Shown: positions 1 through 7,066 of the stretch, in pieces
How positions within the stretch are numbered: position 1 is the stretch's first letter
Layout of the letters: the number at the start of each line of letters is the position of its first letter
DNA from: Pseudomonadota bacterium
GTDB taxonomy: Bacteria > Pseudomonadota > Alphaproteobacteria > Rhizobiales > Hyphomicrobiaceae
Direction: 5' to 3'
Length of the DNA stretch: 9,405 nt
Assembly (NCBI GenBank): GCA_003242645.1
Contig: QGVC01000115.1
Location: forward strand, 1-9,405
Notes under the pieces: generated by a model
Database searches by the model: none
The model's input: only the letters and a program-made list of their open reading frames with translations
What the model was told of the DNA's origin: nothing
Position numbers and translations under genes: made by a program

Positions 1-1
1 G

Positions 2-835
2 GCGGAAGCCGCCAGTGCCGCGAAATCGCGCTTCCTCGCCACCATGAGCCATGAGCTGCGGACACCGCTCAATGCCATCCTTGGCTTCTCGGAGGTGATG
101 AAATCCGAGGTCATGGGGCCGATGGAGAACCCCGTCTACAAGGAGTACGCGGGAAACATCCACCAGAGCGGCACCCACCTCCTTAAGCTGATCAACGAAA
201 TCCTCGATTTGTCGCGGATTGAGGCTGGCCGCTACGACCTCGACGAGCAGCCGATTCAGTTGTCCGAAATCGTGCGCGACTGCCACCGGATGCTGAAGCT
301 CAGAGCAGAGAGCAAAGAGCAGCAGGTGATCGAGTTTCTCGACGAGGATCTGCCACCCGTTTGGGCCGACGAGCGGGCCATGCGCCAAATTTGCCTGAAC
401 CTGCTGTCGAACGCGGTGAAGTTCGCGCCACAAGGCGGGCGCATTACGCTTGCAACGGGCACAACGGAAGACGGCGGCCAATTCCTGAGCGTGGCCGATA
501 ACGGCCCCGGTATTCCCCAGGATGAAATTCCGATGGTGCTGCAGGCTTTCGGCCAGGGCTCGCTGGCACCCAGCACGACCGAGGGCGGCACGGGCCTTGG
601 GTTATCCATCGTGCAAAGCTTGGTGGACCTGCACGGCGGCACGCTGGAGCTCAAGTCGGAGCCCGGGAGAGGCACCGAGGCGATCGTCAGGCTGCCGCGC
701 AGGCGCGTGATGCACCCAGCCCGTTCCGTGCAAGCTGTTGCGGACTCGGATGCAGAGCCGTCCAGCACTCCGCATCGTCCACCCAGGCCATCCCGTTTGA
801 AGCGCCCGGTCAGCAAGGTCGCGGCTGGGGGATAA
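2..835 (+). CDS. Sensor histidine kinase, C-terminal part (HisKA + HATPase_c), 5' end outside the window
   Basis: This is the transmitter core of a two-component sensor kinase: ATP-dependent autophosphorylation on His, then transfer to a response regulator not seen here. The frame is open from base 2, and 14 codons precede the first ATG (base 44). That ATG lies inside the conserved FLATMSHELRTPLN H-box, so it is not the start; the true start and any PAS, sensor or membrane domains lie to the left. The phospho-acceptor His codon is at 50-52. Numbering from that ATG, the N-box (NLLSNAVKFA) is at 119-128, G1 (DNGPGIP) at 152-158, an F-box-like FGQGS near 169 and G2 (GGTGLGLSI) at 181-189. The dimerisation helix has GPMENP and HLLKLINEILDLSRIEAG, similar in style to the alphaproteobacterial PleC/DivJ/PdhS kinases that act on DivK; that link is inferred from memory of the family. 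A Pro/Arg-rich tail of about 40 residues follows the ATPase domain, with no receiver domain. It converges on purA. Confidence 0.93.
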   Translation, partial: AEAASAAKSRFLATMSHELRTPLNAILGFSEVMKSEVMGPMENPVYKEYAGNIHQSGTHLLKLINEILDLSRIEAGRYDLDEQPIQLSEIVRDCHRMLKLRAESKEQQVIEFLDEDLPPVWADERAMRQICLNLLSNAVKFAPQGGRITLATGTTEDGGQFLSVADNGPGIPQDEIPMVLQAFGQGSLAPSTTEGGTGLGLSIVQSLVDLHGGTLELKSEPGRGTEAIVRLPRRRVMHPARSVQAVADSDAEPSSTPHRPPRPSRLKRPVSKVAAGG

Positions 836-860
836 CGTCGCGCAGGAGGCGCGCCGCAGG

Positions 861-2153
861 CTAATCCGCGAACGGGTCTCTTACGAGGATCGTGTCCTCA
901 CGCTCGGGGCTGGTCGAAAGCAACGTTACGGGACACTCGATCAGCTCCTCGATCGTGCGGACGTACTTGACCGCTTGCGCAGGAAGCTCAGCCCAGGACC
1001 GCGCGCCGCGGGTGGACTGAGTCCAGCCTTCGAATGTCTGGTAGATGGGCTTCACACGCGCCTGGGCATTGTGGCCTGCCGGCAGGCGATCGATGCGCTC
1101 GCCGTCGAGCATGTACCCGACGCAAACCTTCACCTCGGAGAAGCCATCGAGCACGTCGAGCTTGGTCAGAGCGATGCCGTCGATCCCCGACACCTTCGTG
1201 ACCTGCCGCACCAGGCAGGCATCGAACCAGCCGCAGCGGCGCTTGCGGCCGGTGACCGTGCCGAATTCATTTCCGCGCTGCCCGATCAGCTCACCGATTT
1301 CGTCGTGCAGCTCTGTCGGAAACGGGCCGGCCCCAACGCGCGTCGTGTAGGCCTTGGCGATGCCAAGCACATAGCCGATCGCCCCCGGTCCTATGCCGGA
1401 GCCAGTCGCCGCTTGCGCGGCCACGGTGTTCGAGGACGTCACGAACGGATAAGTGCCATGGTCGACGTCGAGCAGCGCGCCTTGCGCTCCTTCGAACAAA
1501 ATGCGGTCTCCCGCCTTCCGCCGTTCATCCAGCAGCTTCCAGGTCACGTCCATGTAGGGGAGGATCCGGGGGGCCACCTCGGCCAGCTCCCTCATCAAGA
1601 CATCCTTGGAGATCTCCGGCTGGCCAAGCCCGCGGCGAAGGGCGTTGTGGTGCACGAGGATGCGGTCAATCTTCGGCCCCAACGTATCGAGGTTCTTCAA
1701 GTCCTGAACCCGAATGGCGCGCCGTCCAACCTTGTCCTCATAAGCAGGCCCGATGCCCCGCCCCGTCGTGCCAATCCGCGCGTCGCCGGCCGCTTGCTCG
1801 CGCATGACGTCGAGCTCGCGGTGGAGCGGCAGGATCAGCGTCGCATTCTCGGCAATGCGCAGGTTGTCCCGAGAGATCGCCACGCCTTGCTGTTTCAGCC
1901 GCTCGATCTCCTCGGCAAGCGCCCACGGATCGATGACGACGCCGTTTCCGATCACGGCCAACTTGCCGGGGCGCACGACCCCTGACGGCAGCAGTGATAG
2001 CTTGTAGGTGGTACCGTTGATGACGAGCGTGTGGCCGGCATTGTGGCCGCCTTGGAAGCGTACGACCACGTCCGCACGCTCCGACAGCCAGTCGACGATC
2101 TTGCCCTTGCCCTCGTCGCCCCATTGGGCGCCGACAACCACGACGTTCGCCAT
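861..2153 (-). CDS. purA: Adenylosuccinate synthetase
   Basis: This cytoplasmic enzyme joins IMP and aspartate using GTP to give adenylosuccinate, the first committed step of AMP synthesis. The product is 430 residues, close to the roughly 430 usual in bacteria. The N-terminal [11 protein letters not shown] loop (8-18) carries the catalytic Asp13, and GGHNAGHT (35-42) carries His41. IMP and Mg sites follow at GTTGRGIGP (128-136), [17 protein letters not shown] (220-236) and [12 protein letters not shown] (270-281). [11 protein letters not shown] (301-311), the guanine-recognition TKLDVLDG (330-337) and LSTSPERED (412-420) complete the GTP site. The ATG at 2153 is chosen because family members start with [18 protein letters not shown] and an AAGGG Shine-Dalgarno lies 7 nt upstream; the frame stays open upstream to a TTG at 2201, but that stretch is the hairpin leader and unlike the family. 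The gene follows the muiA-like gene by 100 bp and ends 25 bp from the converging kinase. All key residues seem present. Confidence 0.98.
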   Translation of the reverse strand: MANVVVVGAQWGDEGKGKIVDWLSERADVVVRFQGGHNAGHTLVINGTTYKLSLLPSGVVRPGKLAVIGNGVVIDPWALAEEIERLKQQGVAISRDNLRIAENATLILPLHRELDVMREQAAGDARIGTTGRGIGPAYEDKVGRRAIRVQDLKNLDTLGPKIDRILVHHNALRRGLGQPEISKDVLMRELAEVAPRILPYMDVTWKLLDERRKAGDRILFEGAQGALLDVDHGTYPFVTSSNTVAAQAATGSGIGPGAIGYVLGIAKAYTTRVGAGPFPTELHDEIGELIGQRGNEFGTVTGRKRRCGWFDACLVRQVTKVSGIDGIALTKLDVLDGFSEVKVCVGYMLDGERIDRLPAGHNAQARVKPIYQTFEGWTQSTRGARSWAELPAQAVKYVRTIEELIECPVTLLSTSPEREDTILVRDPFAD

Positions 2154-2171
2154 CTGTCGTCCCTTCGCAAT

Positions 2172-2201
2172 TTGACCCCGGCAAGGGCGCCGGGGCCTCA
2201 A
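2172..2201 (-). promoter_or_regulatory. purA leader stem-loop with loop complementary to the purA Shine-Dalgarno
   Basis: On the minus strand a perfect 7-bp stem, CCCCGGC with GCCGGGG (2195-2189 and 2182-2176), closes a 6-nt loop GCCCTT (2188-2183). An outer 4-bp stem, TTGA with TCAA (2201-2198 and 2175-2172), extends it past a 2-nt GG bulge. The 3' side ends 6 nt before the purA Shine-Dalgarno AAGGG (2165-2161). The loop bases CCCTT are exactly complementary to that AAGGG, so an H-type pseudoknot that hides the ribosome site is possible. No T-tract follows, which argues against an intrinsic terminator for the upstream gene. The hairpin is seen directly; the regulatory role and the pseudoknot are inference. 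Confidence 0.5.
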
Positions 2202-2253
2202 GGGACTCTATAGCTCAATGAACAGCGCGCGCACTAGGCTGGCGACCGGGCAA

Positions 2254-3927
2254 TCACTGCGAAAACCTGATGTTTTTCGCCGCGGGCCACGACACTCTGT
2301 ATCCAAATTCGATGACCCGCTCTTCATCGGCCTCGAGCGTGCCGTCCCAGGCCAAGATGCCGCGTTTGCCGTCGACATCTCGCCGCGTCGGCGCCGTGCC
2401 GCTCATTAGCTCGACCTTGATCTCCTCGTTGAGGGACGCTGGCACTTGATCCAGAACGGTGAACGCGATGGGCCGCTCATGCAGATTCTTGACGGTGATG
2501 CGGAAGTTGCGCTGGTCGGTCCGCGAGGTTGAGATGAGGCCGGATTCGCCACGCTTTTCGTCCGCGACCGAATAGCGGACCCGCACGGCGTCATCAGGGC
2601 CGAACCCCAGCTCGTGCTCGTCACCACCGGCAAGCTGCGGCAGACGGCCGGTTCCAACGAACGTCTGATCGCGGAAGAGCGAAACCTCGCCTGGGAGAAA
2701 AACGCTCGCCTTCGGCAGCACCATCTTGGCGTATAGGAATGCGCGCTCCTGCCGCTTCGGAACCGCGCGCACCAGCAGCGTCGGCTCGAGCTCAAGCTCG
2801 TCGATGACGACACGTTTCGTCTCACCCGTGTTCTCGACCGTCGTGCGACCTGGCACCGCGAAAGTCGCCGCAAACTCGGTAATAGTCGCCTGCGCAAAAG
2901 TCTCCTCTGCCGCTTGGTCCGAGGCCGCTGCCGGCATCGGTGGAGCGGCGCCCTGCAGCGTCGGCGCGCTCCGGCCCCTTGCGGCCGGGCGCTCCATTTC
3001 CTGCGCCATGCCAACCACCGGCTTCTCGGGCTCGAAGTCCACCGCTATCGGCTTGAGATCGGGCGCTGTCACATCGCTTGCTGGGCGCGTGGTTGACAGC
3101 GTCAGCACGACGTTCTCCCAAGGCTCTCCTGTCCGCTGCCTGATGATCGCGCGCCGCGTCAATGTGAGCTTCGGGGCTTCATTCTTAGAGCCGGTCGCCA
3201 GGCGAGCATCGTAGAGAGGCGTCCAGGAGGCGCTTGGAACCTGATAGCGCACCACGAGATCAGCCTCCACGGGCGCCGGTGCGCTGACATGAACCTTGAC
3301 CTCGGTACGCCCCTCAACCGCAGGAGCCTGGTTGGCCAGCTCCTTCTCCAGCTCCTCGATCCGGCGATCGATGTCGCGGATGCGAATTCGCGCGTCCTGA
3401 ATCGTCCGATTCACATCACTCATGGTCGAGCCGATCAGCGACAGGATCTTCTCCCAGTCCTCCCCCGGCTGAGCGTGACCGGCAGCAGGTGGCGGCAAAG
3501 GCCGTGTCGGCAGCTCTGCCAGTCGCGTGATGAAGGTCTTCTGTGTCTCGGCGGTTTCGATTTGCCCTTCGAAGCGTGCCCGTTCGTCCTTCAGCCGCTG
3601 GATCTCGTTCTCGATCCGCTCCCGCGCTGATTGCTGCGCTTCGGCATCGGAGCGCAGCACGACCACGCGACGGCTGTCGACGGCTCCGATCTGGAGCTTG
3701 CCTGTGGCTTTGCCCTCAACACGGATGGAATTCGCGATGACCTGCTGCGGCAGGTCATTGATGATAACCGTATGGTCTCCCGGCGAGAGTTGTAGGCGCA
3801 CGATCCGCCGGACCTCAGCCCCGGACGGAAAAACGGTCACCGAATCGACTGTAGAACGCGCCGGCAGCTCGGCTGCCCCAAGCGGCCACGTCCAAAGCAC
3901 CGCCACGAGGCCAACGAGATAACGCAT
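2254..3927 (-). CDS. Secreted MuiA-family protein (DUF4140/DUF4139)
   Basis: The 557-residue product matches the architecture of the 'mucoidy inhibitor MuiA' family, whose biochemical activity is unknown. A signal peptide is visible at about residues 1-19: Met-Arg-Tyr, a hydrophobic core LVGLVAVLW, then PLGAA as a likely cleavage site, so the protein is probably periplasmic. Residues ~25-90 (DSVTVFPSGAEVRRIVRLQL and the following IINDLP segment) form the DUF4140-type beta domain. Two charged heptad-like stretches (~92-140 and ~165-200) look like an antiparallel coiled coil, split by a Pro-rich loop. DUF4139 follows from ~210 to 550, including YQVPSASWTPLYDARL (228-243). It is interrupted at ~300-345 by a low-complexity Met/Ala/Pro/Gln segment, probably a flexible insertion. 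The ATG at 3927 is preferred over the upstream TTG at 4155 because it opens the signal peptide and has GGGAGGAA upstream; the longer version would run into serA. The family name comes from mucoidy phenotypes; a role in envelope or exopolysaccharide here is inference. Confidence 0.88.
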   Translation of the reverse strand: MRYLVGLVAVLWTWPLGAAELPARSTVDSVTVFPSGAEVRRIVRLQLSPGDHTVIINDLPQQVIANSIRVEGKATGKLQIGAVDSRRVVVLRSDAEAQQSARERIENEIQRLKDERARFEGQIETAETQKTFITRLAELPTRPLPPPAAGHAQPGEDWEKILSLIGSTMSDVNRTIQDARIRIRDIDRRIEELEKELANQAPAVEGRTEVKVHVSAPAPVEADLVVRYQVPSASWTPLYDARLATGSKNEAPKLTLTRRAIIRQRTGEPWENVVLTLSTTRPASDVTAPDLKPIAVDFEPEKPVVGMAQEMERPAARGRSAPTLQGAAPPMPAAASDQAAEETFAQATITEFAATFAVPGRTTVENTGETKRVVIDELELEPTLLVRAVPKRQERAFLYAKMVLPKASVFLPGEVSLFRDQTFVGTGRLPQLAGGDEHELGFGPDDAVRVRYSVADEKRGESGLISTSRTDQRNFRITVKNLHERPIAFTVLDQVPASLNEEIKVELMSGTAPTRRDVDGKRGILAWDGTLEADEERVIEFGYRVSWPAAKNIRFSQ

Positions 3928-3968
3928 GGCCGCTATTCCTCCCGATCGATTCCGCCGAGGGCAGACAT

Positions 3969-3979
3969 GAACGGCGTTC
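3969..3979. repeat. 11-bp palindrome in the serA-muiA gap
   Basis: The 100-bp gap 3928-4027 contains GAACG-G-CGTTC, perfect 5-bp arms around one centre base, about 42 bp upstream of the muiA-like ATG. It could be a small operator or chance. I see no T-tract terminator and no clear -35/-10 pair in this gap, so read-through from serA is possible. Confidence 0.25.
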
Positions 3980-4027
3980 GTGTCGCCACTGTGACGGCCT
4001 ACGTTATCCAGACCTCGTGCGTAGTTC

Positions 4028-5608
4028 TTAGAATGACAGCCGGTGCGCTCGCTTGACCATGGGCAGCGCCCGAACCTTCGCCAGGATCTCGTCGGAAACC
4101 GGCTCGTCGAGAGCGACAAGGCAAATGGCATCACCGCCCGGCTTGTCGCGCCCAAGATTAAGTGTGGCGATGTTCACGCCCGCTTCACCCATGAGCGTGC
4201 CGAACCTGCCGATGAACCCAGGCTTGTCCTGATTGGTGATGTAGAGCATGTGCGGGCTGAGCTCTGCCTCGAGGCCAATGCCCTTGATCTGAATGATGCG
4301 CGGCCGACCATCCGAGAAGACTGTTCCGGCAACGGAACGCTCGCCGCGCTCCGTCTCAACGATGAGGCGCACGTAGGTTTGATAGGCACCCTCCTCGCCG
4401 CGCTTCACCTCCTCGACCACGAGCCCGCGCTCACGCGCCATTGCCGGAGCCGACACCATGTTCACGTCGGTGAGCTGCGGACGCAGCAACCCAGCGAGCA
4501 TCGCGGCCGTCAACGCACGCGTGTTCATCTCGGCAATTTCGCCCGTGTACTCGATCCGCACGTGCTTGAGCCGAGTTTCAGTGAGCTGGCCAGCAAACGA
4601 TCCGAGCTGTTCGGCGAGCTTGATATACGGCGTCAACTTCGGTGCTTCTTCCGCCGTGATATTCGGGAAGTTGACCGCGTTCGAAATCGCGCCCTTGAGC
4701 AGGTAGTCCGACATTTGCTCCGCGATCTGCAAGGCGACCTTCTCCTGCGCCTCGGTCGTGGAGGCGCCGAGGTGCGGCGTGCAGATGACGTTATCGAGCT
4801 CAAAGAGCGGATTTTCGCGGGCCGGCTCCACCTCGAACACATCGAGCGCGGCGCCAGCGATGCGGCCGGACTTGAGGGCTTCGTACAAAGCCGTTTCGTC
4901 AATGAGGCCACCGCGGGCGCAATTGATGATGCGCGCAGTCGGCTTCATCTTCGCGAGCGCTTCGGCATTGATGATGTTCCGTGTGCGCTCAGTCAGTGGT
5001 GTGTGGAGCGTGATGAAATCAGCGCGCTGGAGCAGCTGGTCAAATTCGACTTTTTCGACACCGATCTCGACTGCGCGTTCCGGCGACAGGAACGGGTCAT
5101 ACGCGATGACGCGCATTTTCAGCCCGATGGCCCGGTCGGCGACGATAGAGCCGATATTCCCGCAGCCAATGATGCCGAGCGTCTTTCCGAACAGCTCGAC
5201 ACCCATGAACTTTGACTTTTCCCACTTGCCCGCCTTCGTCGAACGATCGGCCTGGGGAATATGCCGGGCCAGCGCCAGCATCAGCGAGATGGCGTGCTCA
5301 GCCGTCGTGATGGAGTTGCCGTAAGGCGTGTTCATCACGATGATGCCGCGGGCCGTCGCGGCGCGCGTGTCGATGTTGTCGACGCCGATTCCTGCGCGGC
5401 CAACCACCTTCAGCCGCTTCGCGGCGCGTATAACCTTCTCCGTGACCTTGGTGGCCGAGCGCACGGCAAGGCCGTCGTAGTCGCCAATGATTTCGGCGAG
5501 CTCCTCCTTGCTGAGACCGACCTTCACATCGACGTCGATGCCGCGCTCCTTGAACACCTCGATAGCGGCGGGCGACAGCTCATCAGAAATGAGAACTTTC
5601 GGTGCCAT
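4028..5608 (-). CDS. serA: D-3-phosphoglycerate dehydrogenase, long form with ACT domain
   Basis: It oxidises 3-phosphoglycerate to 3-phosphohydroxypyruvate with NAD+, the first step of serine synthesis in the cytoplasm. The 526-residue length matches the long (type I) form. The substrate domain is discontinuous (about 1-98 and 285-310). The NAD-binding Rossmann domain has GIIGCGNIGS (145-154, GxGxxG) and an acidic YDPF at 170-173 for NAD ribose. Catalytic residues are visible as Arg232 (CARGG), Glu261 (FEVEPA) and His279 (TPHLGAS). An intervening ASB-type domain covers about 320-450, and a C-terminal ACT domain about 453-526 (begins LYITNQDKPGFIG), the site usually linked to serine feedback. 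The ATG at 5608 gives the standard MAPKVLISDELS start, with AGGA 10 nt upstream. It lies 98 bp downstream of serC on the same strand and is probably co-transcribed with it, though a strong hairpin sits in the spacer. Confidence 0.98.
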   Translation of the reverse strand: MAPKVLISDELSPAAIEVFKERGIDVDVKVGLSKEELAEIIGDYDGLAVRSATKVTEKVIRAAKRLKVVGRAGIGVDNIDTRAATARGIIVMNTPYGNSITTAEHAISLMLALARHIPQADRSTKAGKWEKSKFMGVELFGKTLGIIGCGNIGSIVADRAIGLKMRVIAYDPFLSPERAVEIGVEKVEFDQLLQRADFITLHTPLTERTRNIINAEALAKMKPTARIINCARGGLIDETALYEALKSGRIAGAALDVFEVEPARENPLFELDNVICTPHLGASTTEAQEKVALQIAEQMSDYLLKGAISNAVNFPNITAEEAPKLTPYIKLAEQLGSFAGQLTETRLKHVRIEYTGEIAEMNTRALTAAMLAGLLRPQLTDVNMVSAPAMARERGLVVEEVKRGEEGAYQTYVRLIVETERGERSVAGTVFSDGRPRIIQIKGIGLEAELSPHMLYITNQDKPGFIGRFGTLMGEAGVNIATLNLGRDKPGGDAICLVALDEPVSDEILAKVRALPMVKRAHRLSF

Positions 5609-5631
5609 GAATAGGTATTCCTGCTGTGATG

Positions 5632-5673
5632 GATCAAGTCTCGCCGGGACCGGTGGCCGGCGTCAGACCGATC
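5632..5673 (-). promoter_or_regulatory. Extended bulged stem-loop in the serC-serA spacer
   Basis: Read on the minus strand, CGCCGG (5662-5657) pairs with CCGGCG (5647-5642) around a 9-nt loop. Past a 2-nt GA bulge, GTCT (5668-5665) pairs with AGAC (5641-5638). GATC (5673-5670) can pair with GATC (5635-5632), with a G-T wobble and one extra T between these helices. In total this is about 14-15 pairs, ending 23 nt before the serA ATG. No T-run follows, so it is more likely an RNA-processing, stability or translation element than an intrinsic terminator. Structure is seen; function is inferred. Confidence 0.45.
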
Positions 5674-5706
5674 AAATTCCAATTGCCAGGGACAAATGAC
5701 CTCGGG

Positions 5707-6882
5707 TCAGGCGGCTTTCGACAGGCTCGCCCGCACAGTCGCAAACGCCCAATCCAGCCAAGGCATCAGCGCCTCGAGGTCGGACTTCTCGACCGTCGAT
5801 CCAGTCCAGATCCTGAGGCCGGGCGGCGCCTCGCGATAAGCCGCGATGTCATAGGCAACGCCTTCCTTGTCGAGCAGCGCCGCGATTTCCTTGGCGAATG
5901 TCCACTGCTCGGCCACGGGAAGCTGCGTCACCGCCGGATCGACGATGCTGAGGCAAACGGACGTGTTGGAACGTGTGGCCGGATCGCGTGCCAGGTTGGC
6001 AATCCAGGGCGTCCGCTCGATCCAATCGAAAATGACCTGCGCGTTGGCATCCGCCCTCGCCTGCAGGGCTTTCAGCCCGCCAATGCTCTCCGCCCACGCC
6101 AGCGTGTCGAGGTAGTCCTCGACACAAAGCATCGACGGCGTGTTGATCGTCTCGCCTTCGAAGATCCCGGTGATGACTTTTCCGCCCTTGGTCAGGCGGA
6201 ACACCTTCGGCAACGGCCAAGGTGGCGTGTAGGTTTGGAGTCGCTTCAGGGCGCGCGGGCTCAAAATGAGCATGCCATGGGCGGCCTCGCCGCCGAGCAC
6301 TTTTTGCCAGGAGAACGTCGCGACATCGACCTTGCTCCAGTCGATCTCCTGGGCGAAGGCTGCCGAGGTGGCGTCGACCAAAGTCAGCCCTTTGCGATCT
6401 GCCGGAATCCATTTCCCGTCCGGTACGCGGACACCGGACGTTGTGCCGTTCCAGGTAAAGACAACATCGCGGTCGAAGTCGACCTTGCTGAGGTCGGGTA
6501 GAAAGCCGTAGTCGGCCTCGTGCACCCGCACATCCGTGAGCTTGAGCTGCTTCAGGATATCGGCGACCCAACCCTTGCCGAAGCTTTCCCACGCGAGCGC
6601 CTCGACACCCCGTTCGCCGAGCAGCGACCACATCGCCATCTCGAAAGCCCCGGTATCCGATCCGGGAACGATGCCGCAAACGTAGTCCTCCGGCAGCTCG
6701 AGGAGCTTGCGCGTCTTGTCGATAGCAAGCTTCAGACGCGCCTTACCTTCCTTTGCTCTATGGGAGCGGCCGAGGAATGCGTTACTGAGGACTTCGGGAG
6801 ACCAGCCGGGGCGCTTGGCGCAGGGGCCGGACGAGAAATGCGGTCGCGCCGGTTTGACAGCCGGCTTCGCATGGTTGGTCAT
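5707..6882 (-). CDS. serC: Phosphoserine aminotransferase, alphaproteobacterial class
   Basis: This PLP enzyme transfers the amino group of glutamate to 3-phosphohydroxypyruvate to give O-phosphoserine; members may also serve pyridoxine synthesis. The 391-residue product is longer than E. coli SerC (about 360) and belongs to the divergent class with an N-terminal [15 protein letters not shown] (13-27). Fold type I aminotransferase landmarks are visible: [20 protein letters not shown] (70-89) around the cofactor phosphate site, [13 protein letters not shown] (143-155), Asp170 in LVDATSA for the pyridine nitrogen, and the Schiff-base lysine, most likely Lys194 in [13 protein letters not shown]. 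The ATG at 6882 has a GGAAGG Shine-Dalgarno 8 nt upstream and gives the family N-terminus. serA follows after 98 bp, so the two catalyse consecutive steps. The 169-bp upstream gap contains a leader hairpin, a TTGACT box and a palindrome, consistent with its own promoter. Confidence 0.97.
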   Translation of the reverse strand: MTNHAKPAVKPARPHFSSGPCAKRPGWSPEVLSNAFLGRSHRAKEGKARLKLAIDKTRKLLELPEDYVCGIVPGSDTGAFEMAMWSLLGERGVEALAWESFGKGWVADILKQLKLTDVRVHEADYGFLPDLSKVDFDRDVVFTWNGTTSGVRVPDGKWIPADRKGLTLVDATSAAFAQEIDWSKVDVATFSWQKVLGGEAAHGMLILSPRALKRLQTYTPPWPLPKVFRLTKGGKVITGIFEGETINTPSMLCVEDYLDTLAWAESIGGLKALQARADANAQVIFDWIERTPWIANLARDPATRSNTSVCLSIVDPAVTQLPVAEQWTFAKEIAALLDKEGVAYDIAAYREAPPGLRIWTGSTVEKSDLEALMPWLDWAFATVRASLSKAA

Positions 6883-6905
6883 GTGCCTACCCTTCCAGAT
6901 AGATG

Positions 6906-6923
6906 CTCCTCGTTGGGGAGGAG
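6906..6923 (-). ncRNA. Candidate serC leader hairpin
   Basis: Minus-strand arms CTCCTC (6923-6918) and GAGGAG (6911-6906) form a perfect 6-bp stem around the loop CCCAAC, ending 23 nt before the serC ATG. The 5' arm continued into the loop (CTCCTCCCC) resembles an anti-Shine-Dalgarno and might instead pair imperfectly with the serC GGAAGGG site. An RNA motif called the serC leader is known upstream of serC-serA operons in Alphaproteobacteria; the position fits it, but I cannot verify the consensus by eye. Confidence 0.45.
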
Positions 6924-6958
6924 TGGCCCGCAGCCCTCGTGACTGATGCGGCGCAAAA

Positions 6959-6964
6959 AGTCAA
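6959..6964 (-). promoter_or_regulatory. Possible -35 box (TTGACT) of a serC promoter
   Basis: TTGACT on the minus strand lies about 77 bp upstream of the serC ATG, followed by TTTTGCGCC. The hexamer at 17-bp spacing, CACGAG, is a poor -10, so this rests on the -35 alone. A promoter here would make serC-serA independent of glmM and place the leader hairpin in the 5' UTR. Confidence 0.3.
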
Positions 6965-6972
6965 TCTGGAAT

Positions 6973-6988
6973 GACGTTCGCGAATGTC
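6973..6988. repeat. Imperfect 16-bp palindrome upstream of the serC -35
   Basis: GAC-G-TTCGCGAA-T-GTC has an 8-bp perfect palindromic core, TTCGCGAA, flanked by GAC/GTC arms with one non-pairing position in each half. It sits 8 bp upstream of the candidate TTGACT box, a sensible position for a dimeric regulator. I do not recognise a known operator, and it is not a GTTC-N7-GTTC LexA box. Confidence 0.3.
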
Positions 6989-7043
6989 GCGGGTAGGCGA
7001 ACGGGCGCGAGGCTGACCAGTTTCGCTGCGGAAGACGGGCGAG

Positions 7044-7066
7044 CTGCCGGCTTATTCAGCCGGCAG
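7044..7066 (-). terminator. Stem-loop spanning the glmM stop codon
   Basis: A perfect 9-bp inverted repeat, CTGCCGGCT (7044-7052) and AGCCGGCAG (7058-7066), encloses a 5-nt loop and includes the last glmM codons and part of the TAA stop. No T-run follows on the minus strand (the next bases are CTCGCCCG), so it is a weak candidate for an intrinsic terminator. It could protect the glmM mRNA 3' end or act as a pause site for Rho-dependent termination. Confidence 0.4.

Noticed and set aside
975..1985. 336-codon plus-strand open frame opposite purA
   Set aside because: It lies wholly antisense to a clear purA, its product looks like a codon-bias mirror of the real gene, and no family motif is visible.
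2154..2201. N-terminal extension of PurA from TTG 2201
   Set aside because: It would translate the leader hairpin, adds Arg/Pro-rich residues not seen in the family, and ignores a good SD-ATG at 2153.
3928..4155. N-terminal extension of the MuiA-like protein from TTG 4155
   Set aside because: It would overlap the serA 3' end and bury the signal peptide internally; the ATG at 3927 has a strong Shine-Dalgarno.
4043..5215. 390-codon plus-strand open frame opposite serA
   Set aside because: It is antisense to well-conserved serA, Arg/Asp/Leu-rich in the way expected of a GC-rich shadow frame, and without recognisable domains.
5626..6501. 291-codon plus-strand open frame over the serA-serC spacer and serC
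   Set aside because: Most of it is the complement of serC coding sequence. The part in the spacer coincides with the hairpin, and there is no convincing ribosome site or domain.
6973..6995. LexA box upstream of serC
   Set aside because: The alphaproteobacterial SOS box is GTTC-N7-GTTC; here GTTC is followed at that spacing by TCGC.
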